From the NCBI GenBank assembly GCA_963682175.1, contig OY821786.1:35953501-36017500 (forward strand): a stretch of 64,000 nt of DNA. Direction: 5' to 3'. Under the pieces are notes generated by a model that had not been told where the DNA came from, did no database searches, and saw only the letters and a list, made by a program, of their open reading frames with translations. The stretch is from Triglochin maritima (taxonomy: Eukaryota > Streptophyta > Magnoliopsida > Alismatales > Juncaginaceae). The position numbers and the translations under genes are program-made. This document shows positions 48,777 through 60,538 of the stretch, one piece after another (the stretch's first letter is position 1; every line of letters starts with the position of its first letter).

Positions 48777-49642
48777 GCAACACAATTCATTATTCAGTTT
48801 GAAAATTTTGGGAATTGGGAGCACTATCAAACTTATTCTGGCAAATCGTTAGGGTTTCAGTGTCAAAAGGGAGGGAAAGAGGTTCACATTTTTTGTTTCC
48901 AGTGAACATGAGCAGAACATTATTTATGATCTTGAGTTTTGCCTGGTTGACATTGAGAGTGTCATTAACTTGTTATTGGATTTCTATCTGAATGCAATTA
49001 TGCAAGATTGGACCCACTCGCCTTTCCTCGACGAAGTATGCATTGCAAGTAATGCCATTTGAGGTGACGATTACAAGTACTTTCACATCCTTTGTCGGAT
49101 TCAATACCATCACGACCACCATCGTCGTTACATCACAAGTTGGCACGAGTTGTTTCAACTTGTATTATGGATGAGTATTAGTCCCGATTGGATGTTTATC
49201 CATTGTTTACGGCAGACCCTAATATTGAACCATCATTGGCTTCACTAGATGTCTCTGCTTTGTAAGTTTGTAACCTTCTATTCACATTAATGAAAAACAG
49301 CGTTTGTCACCATTTAGGATTTGCTTCTAGTAGTAAGCATTTATATCTTCGACATGTTTGCAAATTGTGTGTGCTTTTCTCTATTTTAAGAGATTCTACG
49401 ATAATTATGATGTGTCAATGGTATTCTTGGCAAGAGATCTGATGTATGTTTTTGCTACCACTGACAGATAATCAATGTGTTGGAAATAACATTAACATCA
49501 CAAGTATCAAACTTTATTAATTACACTTGAACACATCAACAAGGTTTATTATTTATTTACAGAATTTACACATCAGAACAGCAGTTTGTAACAGAGAAAC
49601 TAAGTCTGATGAACAATCACAGATCTTGTTAGAAAACTCTTA
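48777..49642. other. Convergent 3' region between YbaK-like gene and ATG8
   Basis: This 866-bp stretch must hold both 3' UTRs. I see no gene, RNA or repeat in it. Confidence 0.5.
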
Positions 49643-50951
<1,309 letters not shown>

Positions 50952-51860
50952 TTTGTTATCTGCAAGAAAGAGTAGAAAACAACAATCTTTTTTTTTACAT
51001 ACTAGTCAATGAATTAATTTCCATATCTTTTGGAAGTAGAATTACGAAAGGCACAAATGAAATAGAATTTTGATGAAACATGAAAATACATTATGAAAAA
51101 TAAACAAAAATTAGCATGTTTTTATTATTATTCTAAGAGATTACAACAAGGGTTATATTTAAGACACATTTCTTTCATCATAATCTTAAATTAGATAAGG
51201 TTAAGATTACCTCTGAAGGAGACAATGAAGAAAAAACATAAAAAGGACATGAACTCGCGGAAGATGAATATTTACAATATAATATAACAAGTTTGACGAA
51301 TTTTAATTTTAATCCTCCCTTAATAATTTAGTATTGAAGATTTTGTTAAGTTATTGTTGTAATCTCAGCTTATAGTAGTCCTCATAAAGGGGCTAAAACA
51401 AACACCACAAATCATCATAAGAATGAAAGTCAACGATCAACATTATGTTCACACGTATACCTAATGCATTCCTTCACGAAACCCTCAATAATTCGACCAC
51501 ATATAACAAATTTTACAGAAGCCATAACAAACAAAAAAAGCATTTTACAATTCACTTTTTCCGCATACATAATCATATTTTTTTTCATCTTCCATATGGT
51601 CATCTTTATATATCCACATAAAAACAATTTTGATTTTGCAAATGCAATCCAATTAAGAACATGGCAAACAAAAGGACACATAAAAAACTCAACATGACAG
51701 AGGAAACAAAGGAAGAGAGAGAGAGAGAGAGATTAAACATACCTTAATTTGTGGAGACGACAAAAAAGATGAGAAGAAGAGTTGGGTGATGAAGAAATGA
51801 TTAGAGGAGAGGGAGAGATGGAGAATATATAAAGTTGGACAATAAATAGGGAAAAGAAAG
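50952..51860 (-). promoter_or_regulatory. ATG8 5' UTR with intron, and upstream DNA
   Basis: An acceptor CTTGCAG (about 50965-50959) ends seven bases before the ATG. A matching donor AAG/GTATG lies near 51743, so a leader intron of about 785 bp is likely. Upstream lies a (GA)n tract at 51713-51731 and an AT-rich TTTATATATTC (minus strand, about 51833-51823) that may be the TATA region. Confidence 0.55.
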
Positions 51861-52055
51861 GAGAGGAGAGAGAGTGGTGGGCACGTTTTCTTTCTTGCTA
51901 GCTTTGGGATATTGTCTTAACTAATTAAACTCTCCAAGTTCTATATCCCTAGAAGGTATATTTTTAGAGTATATCCCTCGTCGAAAGTTATATGTTTCTT
52001 TCTTTCTTTCTTATGTCGGTCCGATTTGAGAAGTAGAACGAAAGTTGCTTATGTG
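51861..52055. other. Upstream flank of ATG8
   Basis: This short AT-rich stretch lies between ATG8 and the hAT-type insertion. Nothing specific is recognised apart from the left TSD of that element at 52048-52055. Confidence 0.4.
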
Positions 52056-53427
52056 TAGATCTGTCAAGTTCTGCTCGGGATCGATAGATCGCTCGATGTT
52101 CGTTCGATTTTGCTCTGATTTTGCTCGAAATTGCTCGGATCGGTTAGTAACGAGCCGAGCACGAGCAGACCCCGCTCGCTCGATACTCACTCGATGCTCG
52201 TTCAATTATCGCTCGAAACCTGATTACTATATCCAATTATTTGATTAACCTGAATATTCTATCTAATTACCCGATCGGTAATGTGTTAAACTAATTAAAT
52301 AAACTAATTTACCAAACCCAACAATCCATTTAACAAACCAAACCAAAATACTCATTAGAATCAAAACCATATTAGTTAGGGGTGAAACTTTGTGTCCGAA
52401 ATCCGTCAATCCGACCGACTCCGTATTCGAAATCAAAAAAATTATCCGAGAAAAAAAATCCGTAACCGAATTTGTATTCGGATATAAACATCCGTAAAAA
52501 AACGAAGCGAATATGGATATTGGTACATCCGATTCGAATAATATCCGGTTCGTATTTTATATGCACATATAAATAAAAATAAAAAATATATACAATATAT
52601 ATGAATTAAATTATGTTATTTATATTATATTTAATATTTTTTCATGTATGCAATAAATAAAAGTTGAAATTTATTCTTGTTTAGATCAATCAAAAAATGT
52701 TTTTAAGTCTATTCGGATTTTTTAACGAATTCGGATATCCTAATTCGGAATGGATTTTAAACTTGATTCGGATGCGAATTTATTCGAATTTGGATCCGAA
52801 TTCGACGGATATGAATTCGGATCTCTTTCTCAAACATTCGCTCGGATTCGAATTCGGATTCGGATTCGAGAAAAAAAAACAGATACGAATTCGGATACTG
52901 GCACATCCGCTTCGTATCCGCTCCGTTTTCACCCCTAATATTAGTACTAAACTTTTCATTTTTTTCATTATTTTTTTTTCTCATTCTTTTCTACACCAAA
53001 AGTTCAAATAAATTAAGGTTTAAGTCAGGTAGATGATCTTATTTATAAGATGTTGATGGTGTGAGTTGTCCTACAATTTAGAAGATTGTGTTTGATTTTA
53101 ATATTGTGTTGATTTTGTCTGATCCAAGTGTATAATCTTATTTATAAGATGTTAATGTTGTCGTATAATTTATAAGATTGTGTTTTATTTTAGGTGTTAA
53201 TTTTAAGATTGTGTTAGTAACTATTATTATATTTGTCTTAAGTAATTTTATAATTTACTTATTAGGACAACATTATTAGGAATTCCATACCAAAAAAAAG
53301 GTTTAGGTTAACGAGCCGCTCGTGAGCAGATCGAACCGAGCACAAGCAGAATTTTCCGCTCGAAACCCTTAACGAGCCGATCTTGAGCAGACTCGGATCG
53401 CTCGTTTAGAGATCGATTACACCCCTA
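52056..53427. mobile_element. hAT-type element (outer), 8-bp TSD
   Basis: CTTATGTG flanks both sides exactly (52048-52055 and 53428-53435). The ends start TAGATCTGTCAAG on the left and, in inverse, TAGGGGTGTAATCGATC on the right, so the terminal repeats are short and diverged. Sub-terminal DNA on both sides is full of GAGCCGAGC, CGCTCG and CGAGCAG motifs in opposite orientations, typical of plant hAT ends. No transposase is seen. An internal direct duplication with TCTTATTTATAAGATGTT lies at about 53035-53220. Another hAT-type element sits inside. Confidence 0.8.
52377..52937. mobile_element. hAT-type MITE nested inside the outer hAT element, 8-bp TSD
   Basis: ATATTAGT flanks both sides exactly (52369-52376 and 52938-52945). 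The ends are TAGGGGTGAAA and its inverse TTTTCACCCCTA. The sub-terminal regions carry many degenerate CGGATTCGGAT and CGAATCCGAAT motifs on opposite strands. The 561-bp element has no transposase; the open stretches in it are low-complexity products of those motifs. Confidence 0.88.
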
Positions 53428-53699
53428 CTTATGTGTCGTTAAGAAACTACGAAATTGAAGAAATAATATCATTTGATAGTCACAAATTATTTTCATGTCA
53501 TACGAAAATCAAGAAATTTGCCCAAATACTGTTACTTTTTTAAGGGAACTACTAAACGTCGCCCCAAAACTACTTAAATCGCCCCTTGAAATTACCAAAT
53601 TGCCCTTAACAATATATTTAATACCCAAATTGTCCCGTGTCTATAAATAAGGCCTATGGTCTTGTATATTCATAATTTATCAGTAAAAACACCACGAAA

Positions 53700-56600
53700 A
53701 TGTCTGGCGAGGGTGATGCATCGGGTGAGGTAAGCCTGGCGCGGGGAAATTTTTGGGCCGAGCGTCTGCATTAGACGCCTCCCCCATGGTGAGGGCGTCT
53801 GCGTAGGACGCCCTCCCCATGGCCGAGGCGTCTAACGCAGACGCCTACACAATGGGAGAGGCGTCTTATGTAGACGTCCTCCCCATGGGTAAGGCGTCTG
53901 TAGTAGACGCCCTTCCCTTCGGTCAGGCGTCCTACGCAGACGCCTTACCGTTGGGGAAGGCGTTTAACACAGACGCCCCATCCATGGGGCAGGCGTCTAA
54001 CACAGACGCCTTTTTTTTTTTGATTTTGATTTTGTTTTTTTAATTTCGAGTTTATTTTTTAATTTTTTTAATTTCGAATTTATTTTTTTAATTTTTTAAT
54101 TTTGAATATATTTTTGTAGGTTCCAGATTTCGGTGGTGATGGAGTGGATTACAGTGAGTTATTTCAAACTACACAAATCTTTGAAACAATCGATGAAGCA
54201 TGTAAATGGGCCAAACAAGTAGCTATCGGAGCTGGGTTTTTTTTGGTCGTGTCGTCGTACAAAACAAGATCAGATAGTCGGATGGATTGTTATTTGAGAT
54301 GCGACCGGCGAAATCAAATGGAGTCTCGGGATATGGATACTGCACTTCGAAGAAACACCAAAAGAAAGGGTTGCGGTTGCCGTTTCTTAATAAAAGTGGT
54401 GGAGCGACGAGATCGTGATGGATGGGTTGTGGTTTATAATAGTGCTCACGGACATCACAACCACAGACTGGCAGTTTATCCAGAGGGTCATCGTCAAATT
54501 AGTGGTCTAAGTTCTGGGGCGAAGAAGATTGTTCGTGATATGACAGAGGCGCAAGCAAAACCACGGAACATCTTGAAGGCAGTAAAAGAAAAATTCCCGG
54601 AGGACAATCCAAATCAAAGGCATATTTATAATTTCAGAGATTACATGAGGAGGACAAAATCTGAAGATCGGAATCCCGTCCAGCAGTTTCTCTACCAAGC
54701 AGTGCAGTGTGAGTACTTACATTGGATTATGGCGGATCCAGAAACTGATGTCGTCACTCACGCTTTTTTGGCACATCCGACGTCAGTCCAGTTGTTGCGG
54801 ACATATCCTTTCGTTATCTGCATGGATTCGACTTACAAGACGAACAAGTATAAGATGCCTTTGTTCGAAATGATTGGGGTCACACCAGCAAACATGAATT
54901 TCCTTATTGGATATGCGATTTTGATGGATGAATCTTACTCCAGTTATTTGTGGGTGATGGAGAAGTTGAGAGATCTGTTATTGGGGACTGTCAGCCCGAC
55001 TGCAATAATAACAGACCGGGAGTTAGGCCTTATGCGACCAGTGAGAGAGGTTTTTCCTGACTCTGCTCATTTACTCTGCACATGGCACATCAACAAAGAC
55101 GTATTGAATTACGCATACCACGTATTCGGCAAGAATAAGGAGATGGCAGAGACTTTGAGGCGTGGAAGATGGAGGAAGATCATGCTTTCTACTTCAGAAG
55201 CCGAGTATGATAGAGCTGTGTATGCTCTGAAAGATTTGTATAGATCGTGGCCGGCTATCACGGAGTATCTGGACACGACGTGGTTGGTGCATAAAGAAAA
55301 GTTTGTGCTGAATTGGACGAACAAAGTCCTTCATTTTGGGAACACCACGAATTGTAGGGTCGAAAGTGCTCATTCGGCTCTAAAAGAGTGGATTTCTACA
55401 TCGACTGCAGCTCTGGACACTCTTTTCGAGCGCGTCAACGCGGCTACTGAAATGCAGCTGACGAATATTCGAAACTTTCTTGAAGACTCGAGACGGCGAA
55501 ATTTGACTAATTTCGGACATGCTCTATATCGTCACATAAATGGTAGAGTTTCGCATCACTGTTTGCAGTTGCTGAGTCAGGAGGTGAAGAGAATGCAACA
55601 GTTAGATGATGAAGTTGAATATCGTTGCGAGTGCGCTTTTCTGACTTCTCATGGGATACCTTGCGCATGTACCATCCGTGGATGTCTTGAATCAGAAAAC
55701 GGAATTTACTTAGAGCAGATTCATTCGTTCTGGAGGACACTTGTCATTGGGGAAGGAGCCGGGAACGCAGAGTTTGTGTCTCAGGCAGCTCAAGACGCCG
55801 AACATTTTCGCAGTCTGGTTGATGAGATTGCAGGAAGTGACCCTACCGTAATTCGATCTGCCTCTCGGGTTTTATTCGAGCAGCTACACCCCGAACATTC
55901 GAATTTGAAAGAGCCTGCAGTAAAAACAAAGCTACGAGGTCGACCAAGGGGAAAGTCGACACGACGGGACCCTAGTGCGTTTGAGTATGCAGAGCGAGGT
56001 AGTGGTCGATCTTCAGGTAGTGGGAGTAGAGGTCGTGGTCGTTCTTCCGGTAGTGGAAGCAAAGGTCGTGGTCGATCTTCTGGTTCTTCGTCAGTGAGAG
56101 GAGGATCAGGTATACCATCCTTACATTTATTATTATTATAATTTTGTTATTTATTTCAGTAAATATGTATCTTTTGTTATTATATCTAATTGTATTTTTT
56201 GTTCATATTGTAGTGACTGGGCGGGCTGACGTAGACGACTTCCCATATGGAGATAGAATTCCAGGAATCATTATGCCATTCCTACACCAGTGGAATGATG
56301 TACGTGCTGATGGAAACTGTGGATTTCGATGTGTCGCCGATGTTTTCCACGGTGGTGAAGACAATTGGCAACTCGCCCGTCGTTCGATTTCAAATGAGAT
56401 AGCTGCGAACCCATCTTTTTATGAGCACGTATACTACGACGGTGTGGCGGAGGCTCGTCACCGGATTAATTGGGGCGGGGGACCTTGTGGCGAGAATCAC
56501 TATATGGAGACGTGGACGGACTTGTTTCCCATTGCAAATTTTTACAAGTGTGCAGTTATGTTCTTCTCTCTCGGAAATGATGGTTCGTTGTACCCATGTC

Positions 56601-56701
56601 TTACAGTTCTACCTTGGGAGAGTCCGCCTACCGTGACGAGACCGTGCAGAGAGTTGATTATTGCTCATTTAGGGAGTTACGTGTTGGCTTTTTGGCCTTA
56701 A
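53700..56701 (+). CDS. MULE transposase (FAR1-like) with C-terminal OTU protease domain, disrupted
   Basis: Exons 53700-53729, 54120-56109 and 56214 onward are inferred from GT-AG sites with agreeing phases. The first 130 residues hold a FAR1/WRKY-GCM1-type zinc finger (CDRR, KGCGCRF, HGHHNH). The MULE DDE core shows Asp246 (CMDSTYKTNKYKMPL), Asp309 (ITDRELGLM, then LLCTWHINKD) and Glu425 (NCRVESAHSALKEW). A SWIM-like finger follows (CECAFLTSHGIPCAC) in which the usual final His is Cys. A Gly/Ser/Arg-rich linker leads into an OTU domain with the catalytic block ADGNCGFRCVAD (Asp706, Cys709). An LTR retrotransposon enters at 56682, so the frame reads into LTR DNA and stops at 56701, before the OTU histidine. 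The transposase part itself has no visible break. Confidence 0.85.
53761..54011. repeat. 33-bp minisatellite of GGCGTCT/AGACGCC hairpins in MULE intron 1
   Basis: Eight units of about 33 bp each contain GGCGTCT, five variable bases, then AGACGCC, so each can fold as a 7-bp stem. Between stems lies CCTCCCCATGGG or a variant. The array is GC-rich in an AT-rich setting and sits between the inferred donor (53730) and acceptor (54119). One frame is open across it (11-residue repeat of the form EASNADALPMG), but it is not the transposase frame. Confidence 0.8.
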
Positions 56702-58191
56702 TCTAGGTTTTGATGATTTAATTAACCTAATCTTAATTATGATGATGTAGAGTAGCACACATATTGCATTGCATATATATTGCATGTGCTAACCTCTACA
56801 GGTGATCAAGACTCATGGAAGGAAGGAAATCAAGTCAAGATTTGTAATAAAGCTAAATGAAGACTTGTAATCTTGATTTTATTTTGAGTCTTAGGAACAT
56901 GTGTAAATTGAGCATACAAGAGTTAAAAACCAATCACATACACAATAGGTTCCCTATAGAAGTCACACAAGAAATTTCACATTATTTGGACTTCATTAGA
57001 TCACCCAAACCTTAGTCGGAAATCACTTATAAACTTAAACCCAGATTTCCTGTGTGAACCGGTCGACCGAACCAGTTCTCAGTTCGACCGGTTTATAACA
57101 GACTCTCCACAGTGATTTTACCGAACTCTACCGGTCGACCGGTTCTACCTTTTCGGTCGACCGATCCCGGATTTTAATATGGCCGTTTTTCTTGTCGTAT
57201 TCCTATAACGGTCGTATTCGTATAAAACAAACTTAACCCCAAAATACATTCGGTAACCGGTCGAACGAAGACCTTGTTTCGGTCGACCGGTTGAACATAT
57301 TTTTCAGAAACCAAATTCCCTGCTATCGGTCGACACATTTCTCGTTCGACCGATTGACCTTTGTCTCAACCGAATCCCCTTTTCGGTCGACCGCTCCATA
57401 CTTTGGTTCGACCGATTCACTTAAGTAGAGTTAAGTTCTAGCTCGTTTGTCCGACCGAATATTCTTTTGTTCGACCGTTCTCCTTGAAATCAAGTGAACG
57501 GTCGACCGGTTTAGTAGTTTCGGTCGACCGGTTCTGGACAGATTTGCAGCCCGATTTTCTGCTTTGTGTATCTTGCACAAAACCCAATCAAATCTATCCC
57601 CAACGGCTAGAAAACCTTAGGAGCTTATAAATAGAGGATCAAGACTTGTTGTTAACACAACTCTCCAACTCCAATTGTCCCAATACATTAGAGAGAAACC
57701 TCAATCCTCAAAGCTCCCAATTCTACATTCTTTAAGCCTAAACTTCACACATTTGATCATATACTCATCCTACTCAAAGTGTGCTCAATTAGAGAGTGAA
57801 TCCCACTCAGTTACAAGTGTTGTCAAAAGAAGCAAGGACTTCGGTGAAAGCCCGAAGTGTCCCTCTCGGATTGTGAGAGGAAGAATTCAAGCAAGCGAGG
57901 GTTGTTCGCGTTGCTTGTGGTGTAAAGGCGTTCTCTCCCGGCCCGGAACGGGGAGTGGTTAGTGAAGACGTAGGCGGAGCTCGCGGAGTCGAGCGGAGTC
58001 TACAAGAGAGGACTAGGACCCGGGTGGGGTGCCGAACCTCTATAAAAACGCCGAGTCTCTTTGTGGTTTGCATTGTCTTTCTTTCTCTACTTGTTTGTTT
58101 ATTCCGCTGCGCATTTGTTTGCTTAATCAAGTAGAAAATTAGGGATTAGATTAAAAGTGATTAGTGGACCCATAACCCTCACGATCCTACA
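56682..58191 (+). repeat. 5' LTR of the gag-only retrotransposon
   Basis: TATA box TATAAATA at 57626-57633. Upstream, in U3, many copies of CGGTCGACCG and half sites lie at about 57058-57536. The LTR ends GATCCTACA, followed at 58194 by the primer site. Confidence 0.93.
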
Positions 58192-58193
58192 TT

Positions 58194-58206
58194 TGGTATC
58201 AGAGCC
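58194..58206 (+). promoter_or_regulatory. Primer binding site for initiator-Met tRNA
   Basis: TGGTATCAGAGCC, two bases after the 5' LTR, is complementary to the 3' end of plant initiator methionine tRNA, the usual Copia primer. Confidence 0.9.
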
Positions 58207-58244
58207 TTGTTAGCTAAATTCTCATACTTAATCGTATTTTTAGC

Positions 58245-59906
58245 ATGGCTAGCACATCTAATCACTTAGAGGGTTTATGCACCACAAGGCCTCCTTTGCT
58301 TAATGGGTCAAATTATGATTATTGGAAAAATAGAATGAAAATCTTTTTAATATCAAATGACCTTAAGTATTGGAAGTTTATTCAAAATCCATACATACCC
58401 CCAAATGAAGATGATTTAGATTCTCTATCTAGGGCTCAAATGAAAGAAATTGAAATGAATTCAAAAATCATGAACATTCTTTATTGTGGCCTTAATGAGG
58501 GAGAATACAATAGAATTAGGGGTTGTGAAAGTGCACATGAGATATGGCATAGACTTCAAATGCACCATGAGGGGGATAGTAAAACTAAGGAAACACGCAT
58601 TAGTCTTCTCATGCATAAATATGAAATATTTTCTATGCAAATCGGTGAGAACATAAGCGACATGAACACTCGCTTCACCGATATTACTAACTCTCTTTTG
58701 ATTCTTGGAAGAAGGATAAATGAAGGAGAGATGACTCGAAAATTCCTCCGGTCATTGAACAACGATTGGGAAGACAAGGTCGTGGCAATCGAAGAATCAC
58801 ACGATCTCTCAAAATTAAAGATGGAGGAGCTCATTGGAAACTTGATGGCCTATGAACTTCAAATAAATCATCGGAAGGAGAAGGAAGCCACCAAGAAAAC
58901 ATCCACCTTGGCATTACATGCAAATTTAGATGAACCAAGGAGGAGTGTAGAAGATGAGGACATAGAAGTCCTAGCCAAAGACTTCTTCAAATACCTCAAG
59001 AGGGATAAGGGAGAAAAGAATGAAAGAAGAGGTAGAAGAAATGAGAAAAGAGAAAAAGAAAAAGAGAGGGAGGAGAGTGGAAATGAGAGAAGAGAATGGG
59101 AGAAGAAAAATGAGAGAAGAGAGAGGAGAAGAGAAAAGGAGAAGAGTAAGAGGAAAGAAAGGAAGGAGGAAGCTCACAAAGCCACTTGGGATGACTCTTC
59201 ATCTCCATCATCATCATCCTCTTCCTTGCAAAGTAGAAGAGAGGTTGCACATTCATGCTTCATGGCCATTGAAGATGAACAAAGTGAGGTAGCTTCTAAC
59301 TCCTCTAAATCTTATTCCACTAGAAGTAATTCATGTTCAAGTAAATCATATTCTAGTGCTAGCTCTAACTCTAATGCTAATGATGAATCATATACACATG
59401 ATGAGCTACAAAATGCATTTCATGATTTAGTTAAACAATATGAGATCATTTGTGAAAAGAACAAAAATGCTAGAAAAACTATAAATGATCTCAAATGCCA
59501 AATTGAATTAATCATGAATGAAAAGAATGAGGTGATTGCTAGACTTGAATCAAATGAATCATCACTTGCTAGTCTAAGTAAAACACCCATTATTGATGAA
59601 CATGTAGATCTTAAAGCTTCAAATATGCAATTAAGAAAAGATCTTGAAATGTTCACTAAAGGAACAAAAATGCTTGATATGCTTTTGAGTAGTCAAAGAC
59701 AATCATTAGCTAAACATGGTTTAGGATACAATGTGCATTTGAAAAACCATGTATCTCATACTACTTTAAATGGCAAGCATTTATTTGTTAAATCTAGTTC
59801 CTCAAGTGTGTGGGCACCCAAAACCAAAATGGTTTGGATTCCCAAAACTAACATTCAAGGACCCAAAGTTGTTTGGGTACCTAAATCTACACTTGTAGGA
59901 GCTTGA
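58245..59906 (+). CDS. Copia (SIRE-like) Gag protein without zinc knuckle
   Basis: The 553-residue Gag starts at the first ATG after the primer site. Residues 1-220 are the usual Copia capsid region (RPPLLNGSNYDYWKNRMKIF, AHEIWHRLQ, MNTRFTDITNSL, KFLRSLNNDWEDKVVAIEES). Relatives normally carry a CCHC zinc knuckle just before the ATWDD block. Here residues about 255-310 are instead a Glu/Lys/Arg-rich low-complexity stretch, then HKATWDD, a Ser-rich segment (about 320-380) and a coiled-coil-like region (about 385-490). The protein ends with the WVPK-type repeats that in full elements precede the protease. The reading frame is intact, consistent with recent activity. Confidence 0.88.
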   Translation: MASTSNHLEGLCTTRPPLLNGSNYDYWKNRMKIFLISNDLKYWKFIQNPYIPPNEDDLDSLSRAQMKEIEMNSKIMNILYCGLNEGEYNRIRGCESAHEIWHRLQMHHEGDSKTKETRISLLMHKYEIFSMQIGENISDMNTRFTDITNSLLILGRRINEGEMTRKFLRSLNNDWEDKVVAIEESHDLSKLKMEELIGNLMAYELQINHRKEKEATKKTSTLALHANLDEPRRSVEDEDIEVLAKDFFKYLKRDKGEKNERRGRRNEKREKEKEREESGNERREWEKKNERRERRREKEKSKRKERKEEAHKATWDDSSSPSSSSSSLQSRREVAHSCFMAIEDEQSEVASNSSKSYSTRSNSCSSKSYSSASSNSNANDESYTHDELQNAFHDLVKQYEIICEKNKNARKTINDLKCQIELIMNEKNEVIARLESNESSLASLSKTPIIDEHVDLKASNMQLRKDLEMFTKGTKMLDMLLSSQRQSLAKHGLGYNVHLKNHVSHTTLNGKHLFVKSSSSSVWAPKTKMVWIPKTNIQGPKVVWVPKSTLVGA

Positions 59907-60524
59907 GGAGGAAATTGGTGGTGACCGGGTGAGCCAAAGCGTCGAATTCGAATCCGGTTGCATCACCAAATGAGATTGGAGCTAATCAAGATTCAAGTTT
60001 GGTATAAATTTCTATCCTTGAAATTTCTGAAAATTTAGCTCTAATCTAATTTATATGCTCAATTGTCATATCTTTATAAGTTCAATTCATTGAAAATCAT
60101 TATCCCTATTCATTGCAAATCATTTATCACATCCATTGATTCTAAATGTCAAATTTTAAATGGATGTTAGAATAAGGCTTAAGTTGAAACTTAAATGAAC
60201 TTAACTTGAATCATACTCATTGTTTCCATTTAGCCTTATTGATAGGGGGAGCTTAAATGTTATATCTTTTATTAGAGTAATGAAGTGCAAAATTTAGGGG
60301 GAGCAACTTCATTACAAGACATCCAAATGCTATGCTTAAAGTCTTAAATAATTATTATTTTTGATGGATGTCAAAGGGGGAGAGATAATTAAGGGGGTAA
60401 CTTGGAATTTGACATAAAATTGAACAAAAACTATGCACACCCATAGGGGGAGCATTAATATGCATAGTTTACATATACAAATTCCATGTATTTAGATAGA
60501 ATTAAGATATAGGTTGCCATCATC
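59907..60524 (+). other. Non-coding internal region where pol would be
   Basis: About 620 bp of AT-rich DNA lies between gag and the polypurine tract, with several GGGGGAG motifs. In full SIRE-like elements several kb of pol occupy this place. I find no trace of protease, integrase, RT or RNase H motifs. Confidence 0.7.
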
Positions 60525-60538
60525 AAAAAGGGGGAGAT
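60525..60538 (+). promoter_or_regulatory. Polypurine tract
   Basis: AAAAAGGGGGAGAT lies immediately before the 3' LTR and is the plus-strand primer site for reverse transcription. Confidence 0.85.

Noticed and set aside
52697..53011. Open stretches rich in Arg/Ile/Phe and in Ser/Glu at 52372-53011
   Set aside because: They are translations of the CGGATTCGGAT repeats in the inner hAT-type element, low complexity on both strands.
53819..54043. Open frame with 11-residue repeats (EASNADA and variants)
   Set aside because: It is a by-product of the 33-bp minisatellite in the intron. It is not in the transposase frame and has no upstream context.
57675..57962. 95- and 107-codon open stretches in the LTRs (also 61532-61987)
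   Set aside because: They lie wholly inside the LTR leader and occur in both LTRs. They have no similarity to proteins and are explained by the LTR.
58971..59292. Long open frames on both strands across the gag low-complexity block
   Set aside because: They are shadows of the purine-rich gag DNA, with no independent coding signal.
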